Counted from the first letter of the stretch, positions 1-7,038 are shown. The stretch is 9,461 nucleotides of DNA from an uncultured Chloroflexota bacterium (GCA_913031095.1 CAJWGH010000021.1:1-9461), one strand, 5' to 3'. The notes: generated by a model from the sequence alone, not told the origin. Translations and numbers: made by a program.

Positions 1-551
1 ATCCAGACGATGTCGACGAAGTGCCAGTACAGACCGACCAGTTCGACATCCAGGGCTGTCTTCGGGCCGAGGCGCCCTTTGGCTCCCAATATGGCCATAG
101 CCACAAGCCAGATGATTCCAAGGGTCACGTGGGCCCCGTGGAACCCGGTAAGAGTGAAGAAGGATGCGCCGAACAAATTACCACCAAGGGTTAACCCTTC
201 ATTCTTGAAGGCGTTGAATTCATAAATCTGGAATCCGATGAATATCGCTCCCAAGAACGCTGTGGCTAGCAGCCAGTTAACGATGCCCTTTCTATTATCT
301 GCGTGGGTTGCCGCCAGCGCTTGCACCATGGCGAAGCTGCTCATCAGCAGCACGAATGTGCTGATGGTTGTTAGTGGAACGTCGATGATGTCCACGGGAT
401 ATGGACCGACCAGACTCTGGCCGCGATAAACCATGTAGGTGGCGATCAAGGAGCCGAAGAAGAGGCAGTCCGACCCCAAGAATACCCACATGAGCATCTT
501 CCGGTGGTTTAAGCCGGTGGTTGTATATTCATGTTCTGCTGCGTGGGCCAC
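1..551 (-). CDS. coxC: Cytochrome c oxidase subunit III (partial, 3' end beyond window)
   Basis: Subunit III of the aa3/caa3 oxidase, a membrane protein that binds subunit I and stabilises turnover and proton uptake. About 183 residues are visible; the family is usually near 200, so only the last few residues are missing past the left edge. Family signatures are WVFLGSDCLFFG (about residues 22-33), GFHGAHVTLG (about 136-145) and YWHFVDIVW at the end. Five hydrophobic helices can be followed (about 20-42, 60-80, 93-112, 128-152 and 172 onward). I chose the GTG at 549-551: AGGAG lies 9 nt upstream, overlapping the coxA stop codon, and the resulting N-terminus (AHAAEHEYTTTGLNHRK) is hydrophilic, as expected. 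The next ATG falls at the edge of the first helix. The gene follows coxA by 12 nt in the same reading frame, so the two are surely co-transcribed. Identification is firm; the start is likely. Confidence 0.94.
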   Translation of the reverse strand, partial: MAHAAEHEYTTTGLNHRKMLMWVFLGSDCLFFGSLIATYMVYRGQSLVGPYPVDIIDVPLTTISTFVLLMSSFAMVQALAATHADNRKGIVNWLLATAFLGAIFIGFQIYEFNAFKNEGLTLGGNLFGASFFTLTGFHGAHVTLGIIWLVAMAILGAKGRLGPKTALDVELVGLYWHFVDIVW

Positions 552-563
552 GTTCTCAGTCTC

Positions 564-2402
564 CTAGTGATGGTCGCTGGGTGCGCTTGCAGGTTCGTTG
601 CTCCATGCGATAACACCCATCATGGTAATTATTCCGCCCACAAAGCTGAGCGCGTAGTGGGACAGCAATCCTCCTCCGATCAAAGCAACACCCGCCGCAG
701 TGAAGATTGGCCAATACGACGGACTTGGCATATGGATGGAGCCAGGGTCAACATGAGCTTCAGGCTCCCTGATGGGAGTCCCGGCGGCTTCAGCATTCTC
801 TTTAACGATCCAATAATGATCCCTTCCTTGAATCTGGGGAATCTCAGCGAAGTTGTACGGCGGAGGAGGGGAAGAGATGCTCCACTCTACACCGGGGGCA
901 TCCCAGGGGTCATGACTGACTCGCCGGGCATTGCGGGACTGCCAGACGTTCCACATGAATACCAGAATCCCGATAGCCAGCACGATGTATCCGACGCTGG
1001 AAATCTGGTTCATGTGCTCCCAGCCGAACTCGGCGGAGTAGGTATATATCCGCCTGGGCATGCCGTTCATGCCGACGAAATGCATGGGGAAGAACGTCAG
1101 GTTCATGCCAATGAACACAAGCCAGAAATTCAACTTGCCCAGTGTTTCGTCTAGCATCTTCCCGGTAATCTTCGGGAACCAGTAATAGGTGCCGGCGAGG
1201 ATGCCGACTATGGAACCACCAAACAAGACATAGTGGAGGTGTGCCACGATGTAATAGGTGTCCTGCTGTTGGAAATCGGAGGGAGAGACCGCGTGAGACA
1301 CGCCGCTCAACCCACCGACGATGAACAATGCAATGAAGGCCAAGGCGAACATCATCGCAGTTGTGAACTCAATGGAGCCTTTCCATAGAGTCCCGATCCA
1401 GTTGAAGATCTTTACGCCTGTAGGCACGGCTATCAACATCGTGGTGATGGTGAATACCGAGTTCGCCACTGGACCCAAGCCCACCGTGAACATGTGGTGG
1501 CTCCAAACGGCCCAACCCATGATGCCGATGACTATTCCGGAAAATACGACAAAGGGATAACCGAACAAGGGTTTTCGGGAGAAGGTCGGCAGAATCTCTG
1601 AGACGATACCCATCGCAGGCAGTATCAAGATGTAAACTTCAGGATGCCCGAATACCCAGAAGAGGTGTTGCCAGAGGACAGGGTCGCCTCCCTCTGCCGG
1701 GATGAAGAAATGGGTTCCAAAGTTGCGGTCCATGGTCAGCTCGATCAGACCTACCGTGATTACAGGGAAGGCAAGAACCAGCAGGAGGGACGTAATCAGG
1801 GTCATCCAAACGAACACAGGCATGCGCATCATGGTCATGCCGGGCGCACGCAGGTTGATTATTGTCACTACGAAGTTGAGTGCGCCGGCAACCGATGACG
1901 TACCCATGACCAGAAGGCTGATTGCCCAGAAATCCAGTCCCCGGTCAACGCTGAAGGGCTTTTCGGTGAGGTTGGCGTACGAGAACCAGCCGGCGTCCGG
2001 AACTTGGTCAACGACGAAGCTCATATGCATGAGCACTCCGCCAAACAGGAAAATCCAGTAGCTGAGAGCATTCAGCCTGGGGAAAGCCACGTCTCTGGCG
2101 CCGATGGCCAAAGGAATGACGATGTTAAAGAAGCTCACCGACATCGGCATGATAACCATGAACACCATGGTGGTGGCATGCATGGTGAACATCTCGTTGA
2201 ACCGGCCAGGGCCGATCAGGTCGTTGTCTGCAGAGGCCAATTGCATGCGTATGACACCAGCTTCGATCCCTGCGAACAGCAGGAAAATGAAAGCGGTTAC
2301 GCCGTATAGCACGCCGATGCGCTTATGGTCGACTGTTGTTATCCAGCCCCACAGGCCTGCGTAGCTCGTTGGTCGTGGTATGACGCTGGTTATCGCTGCC
2401 AT
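564..2402 (-). CDS. coxA: Cytochrome c oxidase subunit I (aa3/caa3 type)
   Basis: Catalytic subunit that reduces O2 to water and pumps protons. It carries heme a and the heme a3/CuB centre in the membrane. Visible ligands are H75 and H390 for heme a, H388 for heme a3, and H253, H302 and H303 for CuB; Y257 is the Tyr cross-linked to H253. Proton-path residues mark it as A-family: D104 at the D-channel mouth (GARDVAFPRLN), E255 in GHPEVY, and T328 with K331 in PTGVKIFNW for the K channel. R449-R450 form the heme-propionate arginine pair. At 612 residues it is longer than the roughly 530-residue 12-helix core. The tail after about residue 500 is a proline-rich linker (about 509-560) followed by a hydrophobic stretch at 563-600, probably one or two extra helices as in Bacillus-type CtaD. 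The ATG at 2402 has GGAG 10 nt upstream. It lies 73 nt after coxB and 12 nt before coxC. Confidence 0.98.
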   Translation of the reverse strand: MAAITSVIPRPTSYAGLWGWITTVDHKRIGVLYGVTAFIFLLFAGIEAGVIRMQLASADNDLIGPGRFNEMFTMHATTMVFMVIMPMSVSFFNIVIPLAIGARDVAFPRLNALSYWIFLFGGVLMHMSFVVDQVPDAGWFSYANLTEKPFSVDRGLDFWAISLLVMGTSSVAGALNFVVTIINLRAPGMTMMRMPVFVWMTLITSLLLVLAFPVITVGLIELTMDRNFGTHFFIPAEGGDPVLWQHLFWVFGHPEVYILILPAMGIVSEILPTFSRKPLFGYPFVVFSGIVIGIMGWAVWSHHMFTVGLGPVANSVFTITTMLIAVPTGVKIFNWIGTLWKGSIEFTTAMMFALAFIALFIVGGLSGVSHAVSPSDFQQQDTYYIVAHLHYVLFGGSIVGILAGTYYWFPKITGKMLDETLGKLNFWLVFIGMNLTFFPMHFVGMNGMPRRIYTYSAEFGWEHMNQISSVGYIVLAIGILVFMWNVWQSRNARRVSHDPWDAPGVEWSISSPPPPYNFAEIPQIQGRDHYWIVKENAEAAGTPIREPEAHVDPGSIHMPSPSYWPIFTAAGVALIGGGLLSHYALSFVGGIITMMGVIAWSNEPASAPSDHH

Positions 2403-2475
2403 CTTTCGCTTTCTCCGGGTTCTCCACCGGGTTCTACAGGCGGGTGGCCTCGGTTAGCGCTCCTATTGGTGGAAT

Positions 2476-3669
2476 CTATCGCAGGTCCAACAGATACCCG
2501 ACGAGGGCATCTATTTCTTCATCGCTTAGGTTAGCAGTCCCGTTCTGGTACAAAACGGCGCGTTCGGACATATAGTTGCCGGGTTTAACGTCCTCCGGGT
2601 CGTGTATCCAGTCACGCAAAGTGGTCTCTGACAAGTCAATTATACCTGCCGCCAGGGTTTGTCGCGTTCGGAGGTCCGTCAGGTTCGGCGCCGGAACTGG
2701 TGTTATGTCCCCACCGGTGAGGAATCCGTCCAACCGGCTCTTTGACAGCGATGGATCATCGGGACCATCAATGGTATGGCAGAGAGTACAATTTGTCGCG
2801 AAGACCTGCTGTCCCTTCTTAGCTCGGTCTGTGTTGGTGGGCGGTGGGCCATAGTCTGCCGCCCAGGAATCGAACTGGGCTTGCTCCATGACGGTGACCC
2901 GGAACCGCATCAAAGCGTGGGCCAGACCGCACAACTCCGCGCATTGCCCGTCCAGGGTTATCGGTAGGTCGTCGTCAATCTTATCTGAGTCGGCCTGGAA
3001 CCACATCGTATTTATATGAGTTGGCACCATGTCGAGCTTGCCAGCGAGCTTGGGCACCCAGAAGCTGTGAATGACATCGTCGGATTCTAGAGTGATTGTG
3101 ATGGGTCGGTCGACTGGAATCCGCAACTCATTGGCGGTGATTATGTGTTTGCCGTTACCTGCATCAGGGTATTCAAACTCGAACCACCACTGATGACCCG
3201 TTACGTTCACATGCAACGCATCTGGGCCAGTTGTGGGGGCTTCGTCGATCTCGAAGAGAGTGAAAACGGACCAGATTCCTAGTCCAAGCACCAAGATCGT
3301 TGGAATGATGGTCAGTACAACTTCCAATGACGTGTTGCCATGGATCTGCGGCGGTTTTTCGTCGCCAGGCCGTCTCCGATAACGGACGATGGCGTAGAGC
3401 AGAACACCTTCAACAATTACGAAGACCGCGACCATCGTCCACAACAAGACATTGAAAAGGTCCAACTGCTTCTGGGCCACAGGTCCAAAGGCTTCCCAAG
3501 TGGACATGCCGTCTTTGGAACAACCAACCACGAGCAAGAAAAGAGCCGCCATTAGACCAAAGAGAACCGAACGGTTCTTTAGACTACTGCGGCGTCTTGT
3601 GGGTTTGCTTAAGCTCGTGGCGGAAGGTTTACCGGTTGGTCCTTCCTGCCGGAAGGGCGACAGCCCCAT
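2476..3669 (-). CDS. coxB: Cytochrome c oxidase subunit II fused to cytochrome c (caa3 type)
   Basis: Electron-entry subunit of a caa3 oxidase, lying on the outer face of the membrane. A basic N-terminus (residues 1-34) is followed by a hydrophobic segment and a lipobox-like LVVGC with C50 as the probable lipidated cysteine. Two helices follow (about 70-95 and 116-138), then the cupredoxin domain with QWWFEFEYP at 160-168. CuA ligands are complete: H201, C243, E245 (backbone), C247, H251 and M254. A C-terminal class I cytochrome c domain (about 280-397) has C294-x2-C297-H298 and a probable axial Met at M367 in PGNYM, so the protein carries its own heme c donor. The ATG at 3669 is preceded by GGGAG with a 7-nt gap, supporting this start even though it gives an unusually long n-region before the signal-peptide core. 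It is first of the coxB-coxA-coxC block and probably has its own promoter. Confidence 0.97.
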   Translation of the reverse strand: MGLSPFRQEGPTGKPSATSLSKPTRRRSSLKNRSVLFGLMAALFLLVVGCSKDGMSTWEAFGPVAQKQLDLFNVLLWTMVAVFVIVEGVLLYAIVRYRRRPGDEKPPQIHGNTSLEVVLTIIPTILVLGLGIWSVFTLFEIDEAPTTGPDALHVNVTGHQWWFEFEYPDAGNGKHIITANELRIPVDRPITITLESDDVIHSFWVPKLAGKLDMVPTHINTMWFQADSDKIDDDLPITLDGQCAELCGLAHALMRFRVTVMEQAQFDSWAADYGPPPTNTDRAKKGQQVFATNCTLCHTIDGPDDPSLSKSRLDGFLTGGDITPVPAPNLTDLRTRQTLAAGIIDLSETTLRDWIHDPEDVKPGNYMSERAVLYQNGTANLSDEEIDALVGYLLDLR

Positions 3670-3786
3670 TGTTTGTCTCCCGGGATTTATTTAGCGCGGC
3701 GACAGCGCACTAACCAGCCTGTTTACGAGGGCGATTCGACCCTAATTTCTGCCTGATTTGAGCGTGCGTGTGCCAGATTTCACTAA

Positions 3787-3807
3787 CCTGTGGGAACTTA
3801 CCACAGG
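3787..3807. repeat. Perfect inverted repeat upstream of coxB (candidate operator)
   Basis: Arms CCTGTGG (3787-3793) and CCACAGG (3801-3807) are exact complements around a 7-nt centre. It lies 118 nt upstream of the coxB start and 67 nt past the ctaB stop. The stem is not followed by a T-run on either strand, so it does not read as an intrinsic terminator. It overlaps the candidate -10 box of the coxB promoter, which is the position expected of a repressor site. No regulator family is assigned. Confidence 0.5.
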
Positions 3808-3824
3808 CCCAACACGCCTGTCAA
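3795..3824 (-). promoter_or_regulatory. Candidate promoter of coxB-coxA-coxC
   Basis: On the minus strand a perfect TTGACA (3819-3824) is followed after 18 nt by TAAGTT (3795-3800), a poor -10 that keeps the first TA and the last T. It would start a transcript roughly 120 nt upstream of coxB. The -35 match is striking in an otherwise gene-free gap, but the weak -10 means it may need an activator or may be chance. The rest of the 3670-3873 gap shows no open frame of its own and no clear terminator for ctaB, so read-through from ctaB also remains possible. Confidence 0.4.
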
Positions 3825-3873
3825 CGCATCTGAGCACGGGTCGTACTTGGTGCGGATACGCTTGGAAATAGGT

Positions 3874-4788
3874 TTAAAACCGGTATACCGCGTCTGCCAA
3901 CATCACGGAGAACAACAGGGCGAGATAGAGAAGAGAGTAGAGGTAGAGATACTTGGCTCTGCGGATGCTGTAATCTTGCTTCAGCTTCCAGGCCAAGGCT
4001 ATAAATGTGGCTCCCAGAGCCGCTGCCGAGAATAAATAGATCAACCCAACGGCATCCGAAGCGCTGAAGAGTAGGGTCAGTGCCACCAAAGCCAGGCTGT
4101 AGATGAAGATGTTTTGCACCGTGCGTTCTTCACCTACCACCACGGGTAGCATGGGAACCCCTGCTTCTTGGTAGTCATCTTGGATCATCAATGCCAACGC
4201 CCAGAAGTGGGGTGGAGTCCAGAAAAAGATGATAGTGAACATGTAGACGGCTGGCAGTTCTAGGCTGCCGGTTACTGCCGCCCATCCGACCATCGGCGGT
4301 ATCGCGCCTGCGGCGCCCCCAATTACGATATTCTGCGGCGTGTTGCGCTTGAGCCAACCGGTGTAAACGAGTACATAGAACAGGGTGGCCGACAGAGTTA
4401 AGCACGCCGAAAGCAGGTTTACCCAATAAGCCAGTACGAAAAAGGCACCGATATTCAACCCTATGCCAAAGGCCAAGGCGCTTAGTGGCGGGATACGCTG
4501 ACTGGCCACCGGACGCCGCACGGTACGAGACATGATCGAGTCAATGTCCTGGTCTAGGAAATGGTTGATAGCGTTGGCGCCTCCAGCTCCAAGTGCTCCT
4601 CCAAGACAAACCAAGGCGATGGTTTGTAGAGAAGGTATCCCTTCAGCCGCAAGGAACATACCGCCGATGGCCGTGATCACCAACAGGACGATGATCGGTG
4701 GCTTCATCAGTGTCAGGTAATCGTTAGCCAGAACTAAGACTCTGGCACGCTTGGCCGCTATCCGGCCATGTTCCACTCGCTCAGCCAT
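3874..4788 (-). CDS. ctaB: Heme O synthase (protoheme IX farnesyltransferase)
   Basis: UbiA-family membrane prenyltransferase that adds a farnesyl group to heme B to give heme O, the substrate of CtaA next door. At 304 residues it has normal family length. The first Asp-rich motif is NHFLDQDIDSIMSRT (residues 75-89), with D79 and D83 expected to bind Mg-diphosphate. YTGWLKRNTPQNIVIGGAAG (142-161) and WTPPHFWALAL with DDYQEAGVPMLPV (190-216) are diagnostic of the CtaB/COX10 branch. The remainder is a series of hydrophobic helices. The ATG at 4788 overlaps the ctaA stop (ATGGCTGA shared, 8 nt), and no good ribosome-binding site precedes it, so translation is probably coupled to ctaA. CyoE is the name used for the same enzyme in quinol-oxidase operons; the oxidase context favours ctaB. 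Confidence 0.97.
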   Translation of the reverse strand: MAERVEHGRIAAKRARVLVLANDYLTLMKPPIIVLLVITAIGGMFLAAEGIPSLQTIALVCLGGALGAGGANAINHFLDQDIDSIMSRTVRRPVASQRIPPLSALAFGIGLNIGAFFVLAYWVNLLSACLTLSATLFYVLVYTGWLKRNTPQNIVIGGAAGAIPPMVGWAAVTGSLELPAVYMFTIIFFWTPPHFWALALMIQDDYQEAGVPMLPVVVGEERTVQNIFIYSLALVALTLLFSASDAVGLIYLFSAAALGATFIALAWKLKQDYSIRRAKYLYLYSLLYLALLFSVMLADAVYRF

Positions 4789-5731
4789 TGCTTGTGCCGG
4801 ACCATCGGGTGCCGGGATTTGAGAACGTTAGAACCACTAGGCCGGACACGGCGATCCAGACTGATGTCGCCATAGCTAAGTGTAGAGCCCTTGTTTCTTC
4901 GTTGAAGTCTGCCCAGACCACGCCGGCGCCTACCAAAACTTGAGCAACAAATAAGGTCACAGCAGCCAGGGAGAAGATTCGGATTTCTAGCGGTTGCGTT
5001 CTCCCTCTGAAGCCTAAGTGGAGGCTGTATAGTACGAAGAGACCGACCCCACCGGCTATGTATCTATGCAGCATGTGGATAATCTGCAGCCGTTCGCTGG
5101 GGAAGGGGTTGCTTTCCAAACAAAGGGGCCACTCTGTGCAGGCTCCGAATGCACCGGTGGTGGTCACGTAAGAGCCGGAGAGCAGCAGTAAGAAAACCGA
5201 AATACCGGCGCTAACAGCTAAGATAGGGAACTTTCGGATCTTGCCCGTGGTCCAGTCCGGTAGCCTTATCGTTAATGGTCCACGGAAGGCGACCACTGCT
5301 ATGACTACCAGTACGGCTACCAATGATTCGCCTACTGCAAGGTGGGCCATCACCGCTGAGCCGGGGAGTTCATTTAATACGGTTGCTCCACCCAACCCCG
5401 CTTGGGCTATAACTAAAACAAAGGCCAGGGTGGCCGGGACTAATATCCATCGCTCTTGCCGGTAGCGCATCCAGGAGGCGATGAACAGGAACAAGATCAA
5501 TGGGCCGACTATAAAGGACGCCGTTATTCTGTGGGAATATTCAATGATTGCTTCTGTGTTAAGAGGGGGGAAAATACCACCGTCACAGCCGGGCCAGTCG
5601 GGGCAGCCCAGGCCTGACTCAGTGACGCGCACCACCCCGCCTAGGACCACCAGAGCGAACGTAGCGAAAACCGTGAAAGCCGAGACTCCACGGAACCAGT
5701 TATGAAAGCTGGAGCGATTGTTCAGGCCCAT
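4781..5731 (-). CDS. ctaA: Heme A synthase (COX15/CtaA family)
   Basis: Membrane enzyme that oxidises the C8 methyl of heme O to a formyl group, giving heme A for CoxA. The 316-residue protein has the expected duplicated four-helix layout. Conserved His residues are H67 (in EYSHR), H130 (AHLAVGES), H222 (HMLHR) and H284 (ALHLAM), matching the heme ligands H60, H123, H216 and H278 known in the Bacillus enzyme. E64 corresponds to its essential Glu. Both extracytoplasmic cysteine pairs are present: C43/C49 in GLGCPDWPGC and C198/C204 in CTEWPLC. The GGVVRVTESG motif precedes the first pair. It is first gene of the minus-strand block and overlaps ctaB. No clear ribosome-binding site precedes the ATG at 5731, but the N-terminus (about 15 polar residues, then helix 1) fits the family. 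A long leader of about 170-180 nt is predicted if the upstream promoter is right. Confidence 0.96.
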   Translation of the reverse strand: MGLNNRSSFHNWFRGVSAFTVFATFALVVLGGVVRVTESGLGCPDWPGCDGGIFPPLNTEAIIEYSHRITASFIVGPLILFLFIASWMRYRQERWILVPATLAFVLVIAQAGLGGATVLNELPGSAVMAHLAVGESLVAVLVVIAVVAFRGPLTIRLPDWTTGKIRKFPILAVSAGISVFLLLLSGSYVTTTGAFGACTEWPLCLESNPFPSERLQIIHMLHRYIAGGVGLFVLYSLHLGFRGRTQPLEIRIFSLAAVTLFVAQVLVGAGVVWADFNEETRALHLAMATSVWIAVSGLVVLTFSNPGTRWSGTSNG

Positions 5732-5838
5732 GCTGGCGGTACAGTTAGAGATGGAGAAAAGTTCGGGATTCGGCTGGAGGTCTGTGCGCTACGGAGTTCG
5801 CGGCTGCGTGTCATAGGGTTCCTAGTTTGCGATTTGGT

Positions 5839-5864
5839 GAAACCGCGGTTGGGAGCCGGGTTTC
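5839..5864 (-). promoter_or_regulatory. Hairpin in the predicted ctaA 5' leader
   Basis: GAAACC (5839-5844) pairs with GGTTTC (5859-5864), and CGG (5846-5848) with CCG (5856-5858), leaving one bulged G and a 7-nt loop. That gives nine base pairs. It lies about 107 nt upstream of the ctaA start within the predicted leader. AACCGCGGTT at 5841-5850 is also a 10-bp palindrome on its own, so a DNA-binding site is an alternative reading. There is no following T-run, so termination is unlikely. No known riboswitch was recognised. Confidence 0.3.
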
Positions 5865-5911
5865 CATGGGGTTAAGAATCAAGGCCGGACCGAGCTGCTA
5901 CAGCGATTGGA

Positions 5912-5940
5912 ACACTATCATAGGGCCCATTTGGTGTCAA
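5912..5940 (-). promoter_or_regulatory. Candidate promoter of ctaA-ctaB
   Basis: On the minus strand a perfect TTGACA (5935-5940) is followed after exactly 17 nt by TAGTGT (5912-5917), which keeps the essential T, A and final T of a -10 box. A better-looking TATGAT (5917-5922) overlaps it but is only 12 nt from the -35. The box starts 2 nt after the T-run of the minus-strand terminator, an arrangement typical of a promoter insulated from upstream transcription. The predicted leader to ctaA is about 175 nt. Confidence 0.5.
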
Positions 5941-5942
5941 TG

Positions 5943-5970
5943 AAAAACGTGCCTGGCTACGCCCGGCACG
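5943..5970 (-). terminator. Rho-independent terminator, minus strand
   Basis: CGTGCCTGGC (5948-5957) and GCCCGGCACG (5961-5970) form a stem of ten positions with one mismatch around a 3-nt loop. On the minus strand the stem is followed directly by TTTTT (complement of 5943-5947). On the plus strand the 3' side is AGCAG, so it works only leftward. The nearest real gene to the right is on the plus strand, so the terminator must stop either a short minus-strand RNA arising within about 5971-6300 or stray antisense transcription, protecting ctaA. Confidence 0.7.
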
Positions 5971-6091
5971 AGCAGCCTGTAGAAGAGGGCGTTCAGACCA
6001 TTCTTATTTCCTATATGGCATTACGCGGGGCTACATCGAGCCAGAAAAGTCCGATTTACGTCTGGACTGTGTTATCATTTCCTGCGCTATC

Positions 6092-7036
6092 ATGGAGCCT
6101 GCCGTCCAAGTTGAAAATCTAGTTAAACGATTTGGTTCATTCACCGCGGTTGACGGGGTGTCATTTTCCGTTGAACGAGGGGAAGTTTTCGGGATATTAG
6201 GACCAAATGGGGCCGGCAAGACCACCACTCTGGAGATCGTTGAAAGTCTCCAGAAACCTACGGAAGGCCGGGTCAGCGTTCTGGGGTTGGAAGTCCAGTC
6301 CAACGCGAACAAGGTCAAAGCACGAATCGGAGTGCAGCTCCAGGCTTCTGCATATTACAGTTATCTAACCCTCAGAGAGATACTTGTCCTTCTGGGCAGT
6401 TTCTACCCCCACAAGGCCAGCCCAGAATCTTTGCTTGATCAGGTAGGCCTTGCCGATAAGTTAGAAAACCGTATCGCGGAACTGTCAGGCGGACAGCAGC
6501 AAAGGTTCGCCGTAGCAGCCAGCTTGGTCAACAATCCCGAAGTGGTTATCCTAGATGAACCTACGACCGGCCTCGACCCCCAGGCCCGCCGAAACCTCTG
6601 GAGTCTGATTCGAGAGGTTAACCGGCGCGGTGTGACCGTGGTGCTCACTACTCACTACATGGAAGAGGCAGAGGCGATCTGTGGACGCCTGGCAATCATG
6701 AATCACGGCAAATTGCTGGCGCTGGACACTCCACAAAATCTGATTGACGGACTCGAAGCTAGTTACACCGTGAAATTGACCATGGAAAGTCCGATGACCG
6801 AGTCCCAATTAAAATCGCTGAACGGTGGGTTAAATGTCGTTCAGTCCGGCGACCAATCGGGAGACGGTAGGGCTGAGAATACCTACCTATTGCGGCTGGC
6901 CAACAGCCCATCGGCATTGAAAGCCATGTTGGAGGAGATATCCAAGGCTGGCTTGGGCTTGGAGAACCTGCAAATAACTCCCGTCACTCTTGAAGACGTC
7001 TTTCTTCAGTTAACCGGCAGCGAACTCCGAGACTAA
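6092..7036 (+). CDS. ABC transporter ATP-binding protein (DrrA/ABC-2 exporter type)
   Basis: Cytoplasmic ATPase that powers the permease encoded immediately downstream. All nucleotide-binding motifs are intact: Walker A GPNGAGKTT (residues 37-45), Q-loop near Q84, signature LSGGQQQR (131-138), Walker B VVILDE (151-156), D-loop GLD (160-162) and switch H188 in TTHYMEEAE. The C-terminal domain (about 225-314) ends in TLEDVFLQLTGSELRD, the tail typical of drug/daunorubicin-type ABC-2 exporters. Its length of 314 residues is normal. The ATG at 6092 starts just before the VQVENLVKRFG strand, as expected, but no ribosome-binding site is visible; the message may have a very short leader or use weak initiation. 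It is separated from the permease by only 2 nt. The substrate cannot be told from sequence; its place divergent from ctaA suggests a link with oxidase or heme biogenesis, which is inference. Confidence 0.95.
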   Translation: MEPAVQVENLVKRFGSFTAVDGVSFSVERGEVFGILGPNGAGKTTTLEIVESLQKPTEGRVSVLGLEVQSNANKVKARIGVQLQASAYYSYLTLREILVLLGSFYPHKASPESLLDQVGLADKLENRIAELSGGQQQRFAVAASLVNNPEVVILDEPTTGLDPQARRNLWSLIREVNRRGVTVVLTTHYMEEAEAICGRLAIMNHGKLLALDTPQNLIDGLEASYTVKLTMESPMTESQLKSLNGGLNVVQSGDQSGDGRAENTYLLRLANSPSALKAMLEEISKAGLGLENLQITPVTLEDVFLQLTGSELRD

Positions 7037-7038
7037 CT

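Larger units (their letters stand above)
5732..6091. other. Divergent intergenic region between ctaA and the ABC exporter
   Basis: This 360-nt stretch separates two divergent operons. It holds, from left to right, the probable ctaA leader with a hairpin (5839-5864), a candidate ctaA promoter (5912-5940) and a minus-strand terminator (5943-5970). The remaining 120 nt up to the ABC gene contain an AT-rich patch near 6001-6020 with TATATG at 6012-6017, the best -10-like string for the plus-strand operon, but it lacks a properly spaced -35. The open frame across 5907-6122 on the plus strand has no family resemblance or ribosome-binding site and I do not treat it as a gene. No tRNA cloverleaf was recognised. 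Confidence 0.6.

Noticed and set aside
531..1154. A 207-codon open frame on the plus strand
   Set aside because: It lies wholly opposite coxA and the coxA/coxC junction, has no recognisable domain, and mirrors strongly conserved coxA codons; it is an antisense shadow.
3691..3713. GCGC/GCGC plus TTA/TAA pairing just upstream of the coxB ribosome-binding site
   Set aside because: Only four contiguous pairs with a bulge; too weak to call a structured regulatory element.
3871..3890. Adjacent palindromes GGTTTAAAACC and CGGTATACCG at the ctaB end
   Set aside because: They fall mostly inside the last ctaB codons, are short, and have no T-run; chance or coding constraint is enough, and they do not make a convincing ctaB terminator.
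6012..6017. TATATG as a -10 box for the ABC exporter operon
   Set aside because: There is no acceptable -35 at 16-18 nt; TTCAGA is only 14 nt away. Kept only as a remark in the intergenic entry.
5971..6091. Possible tRNA or other folded RNA gene before the terminator
   Set aside because: No GGTTCRA-type T arm, no 7-bp acceptor pairing and no known RNA family motif could be found by eye.
5907..6122. A 71-codon plus-strand frame across the divergent intergenic region
   Set aside because: It runs through the ctaA promoter and the terminator stem and overlaps the ATPase start in another frame; its composition is not protein-like and there is no ribosome-binding site.
6031..6318. A 95-codon minus-strand frame upstream of the minus-strand terminator
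   Set aside because: It might have explained the terminator, but it overlaps the Walker A region of the ABC ATPase in antisense, its VVLPAPFGPN string is the usual mirror of that motif, and no ribosome-binding site or family similarity supports it.
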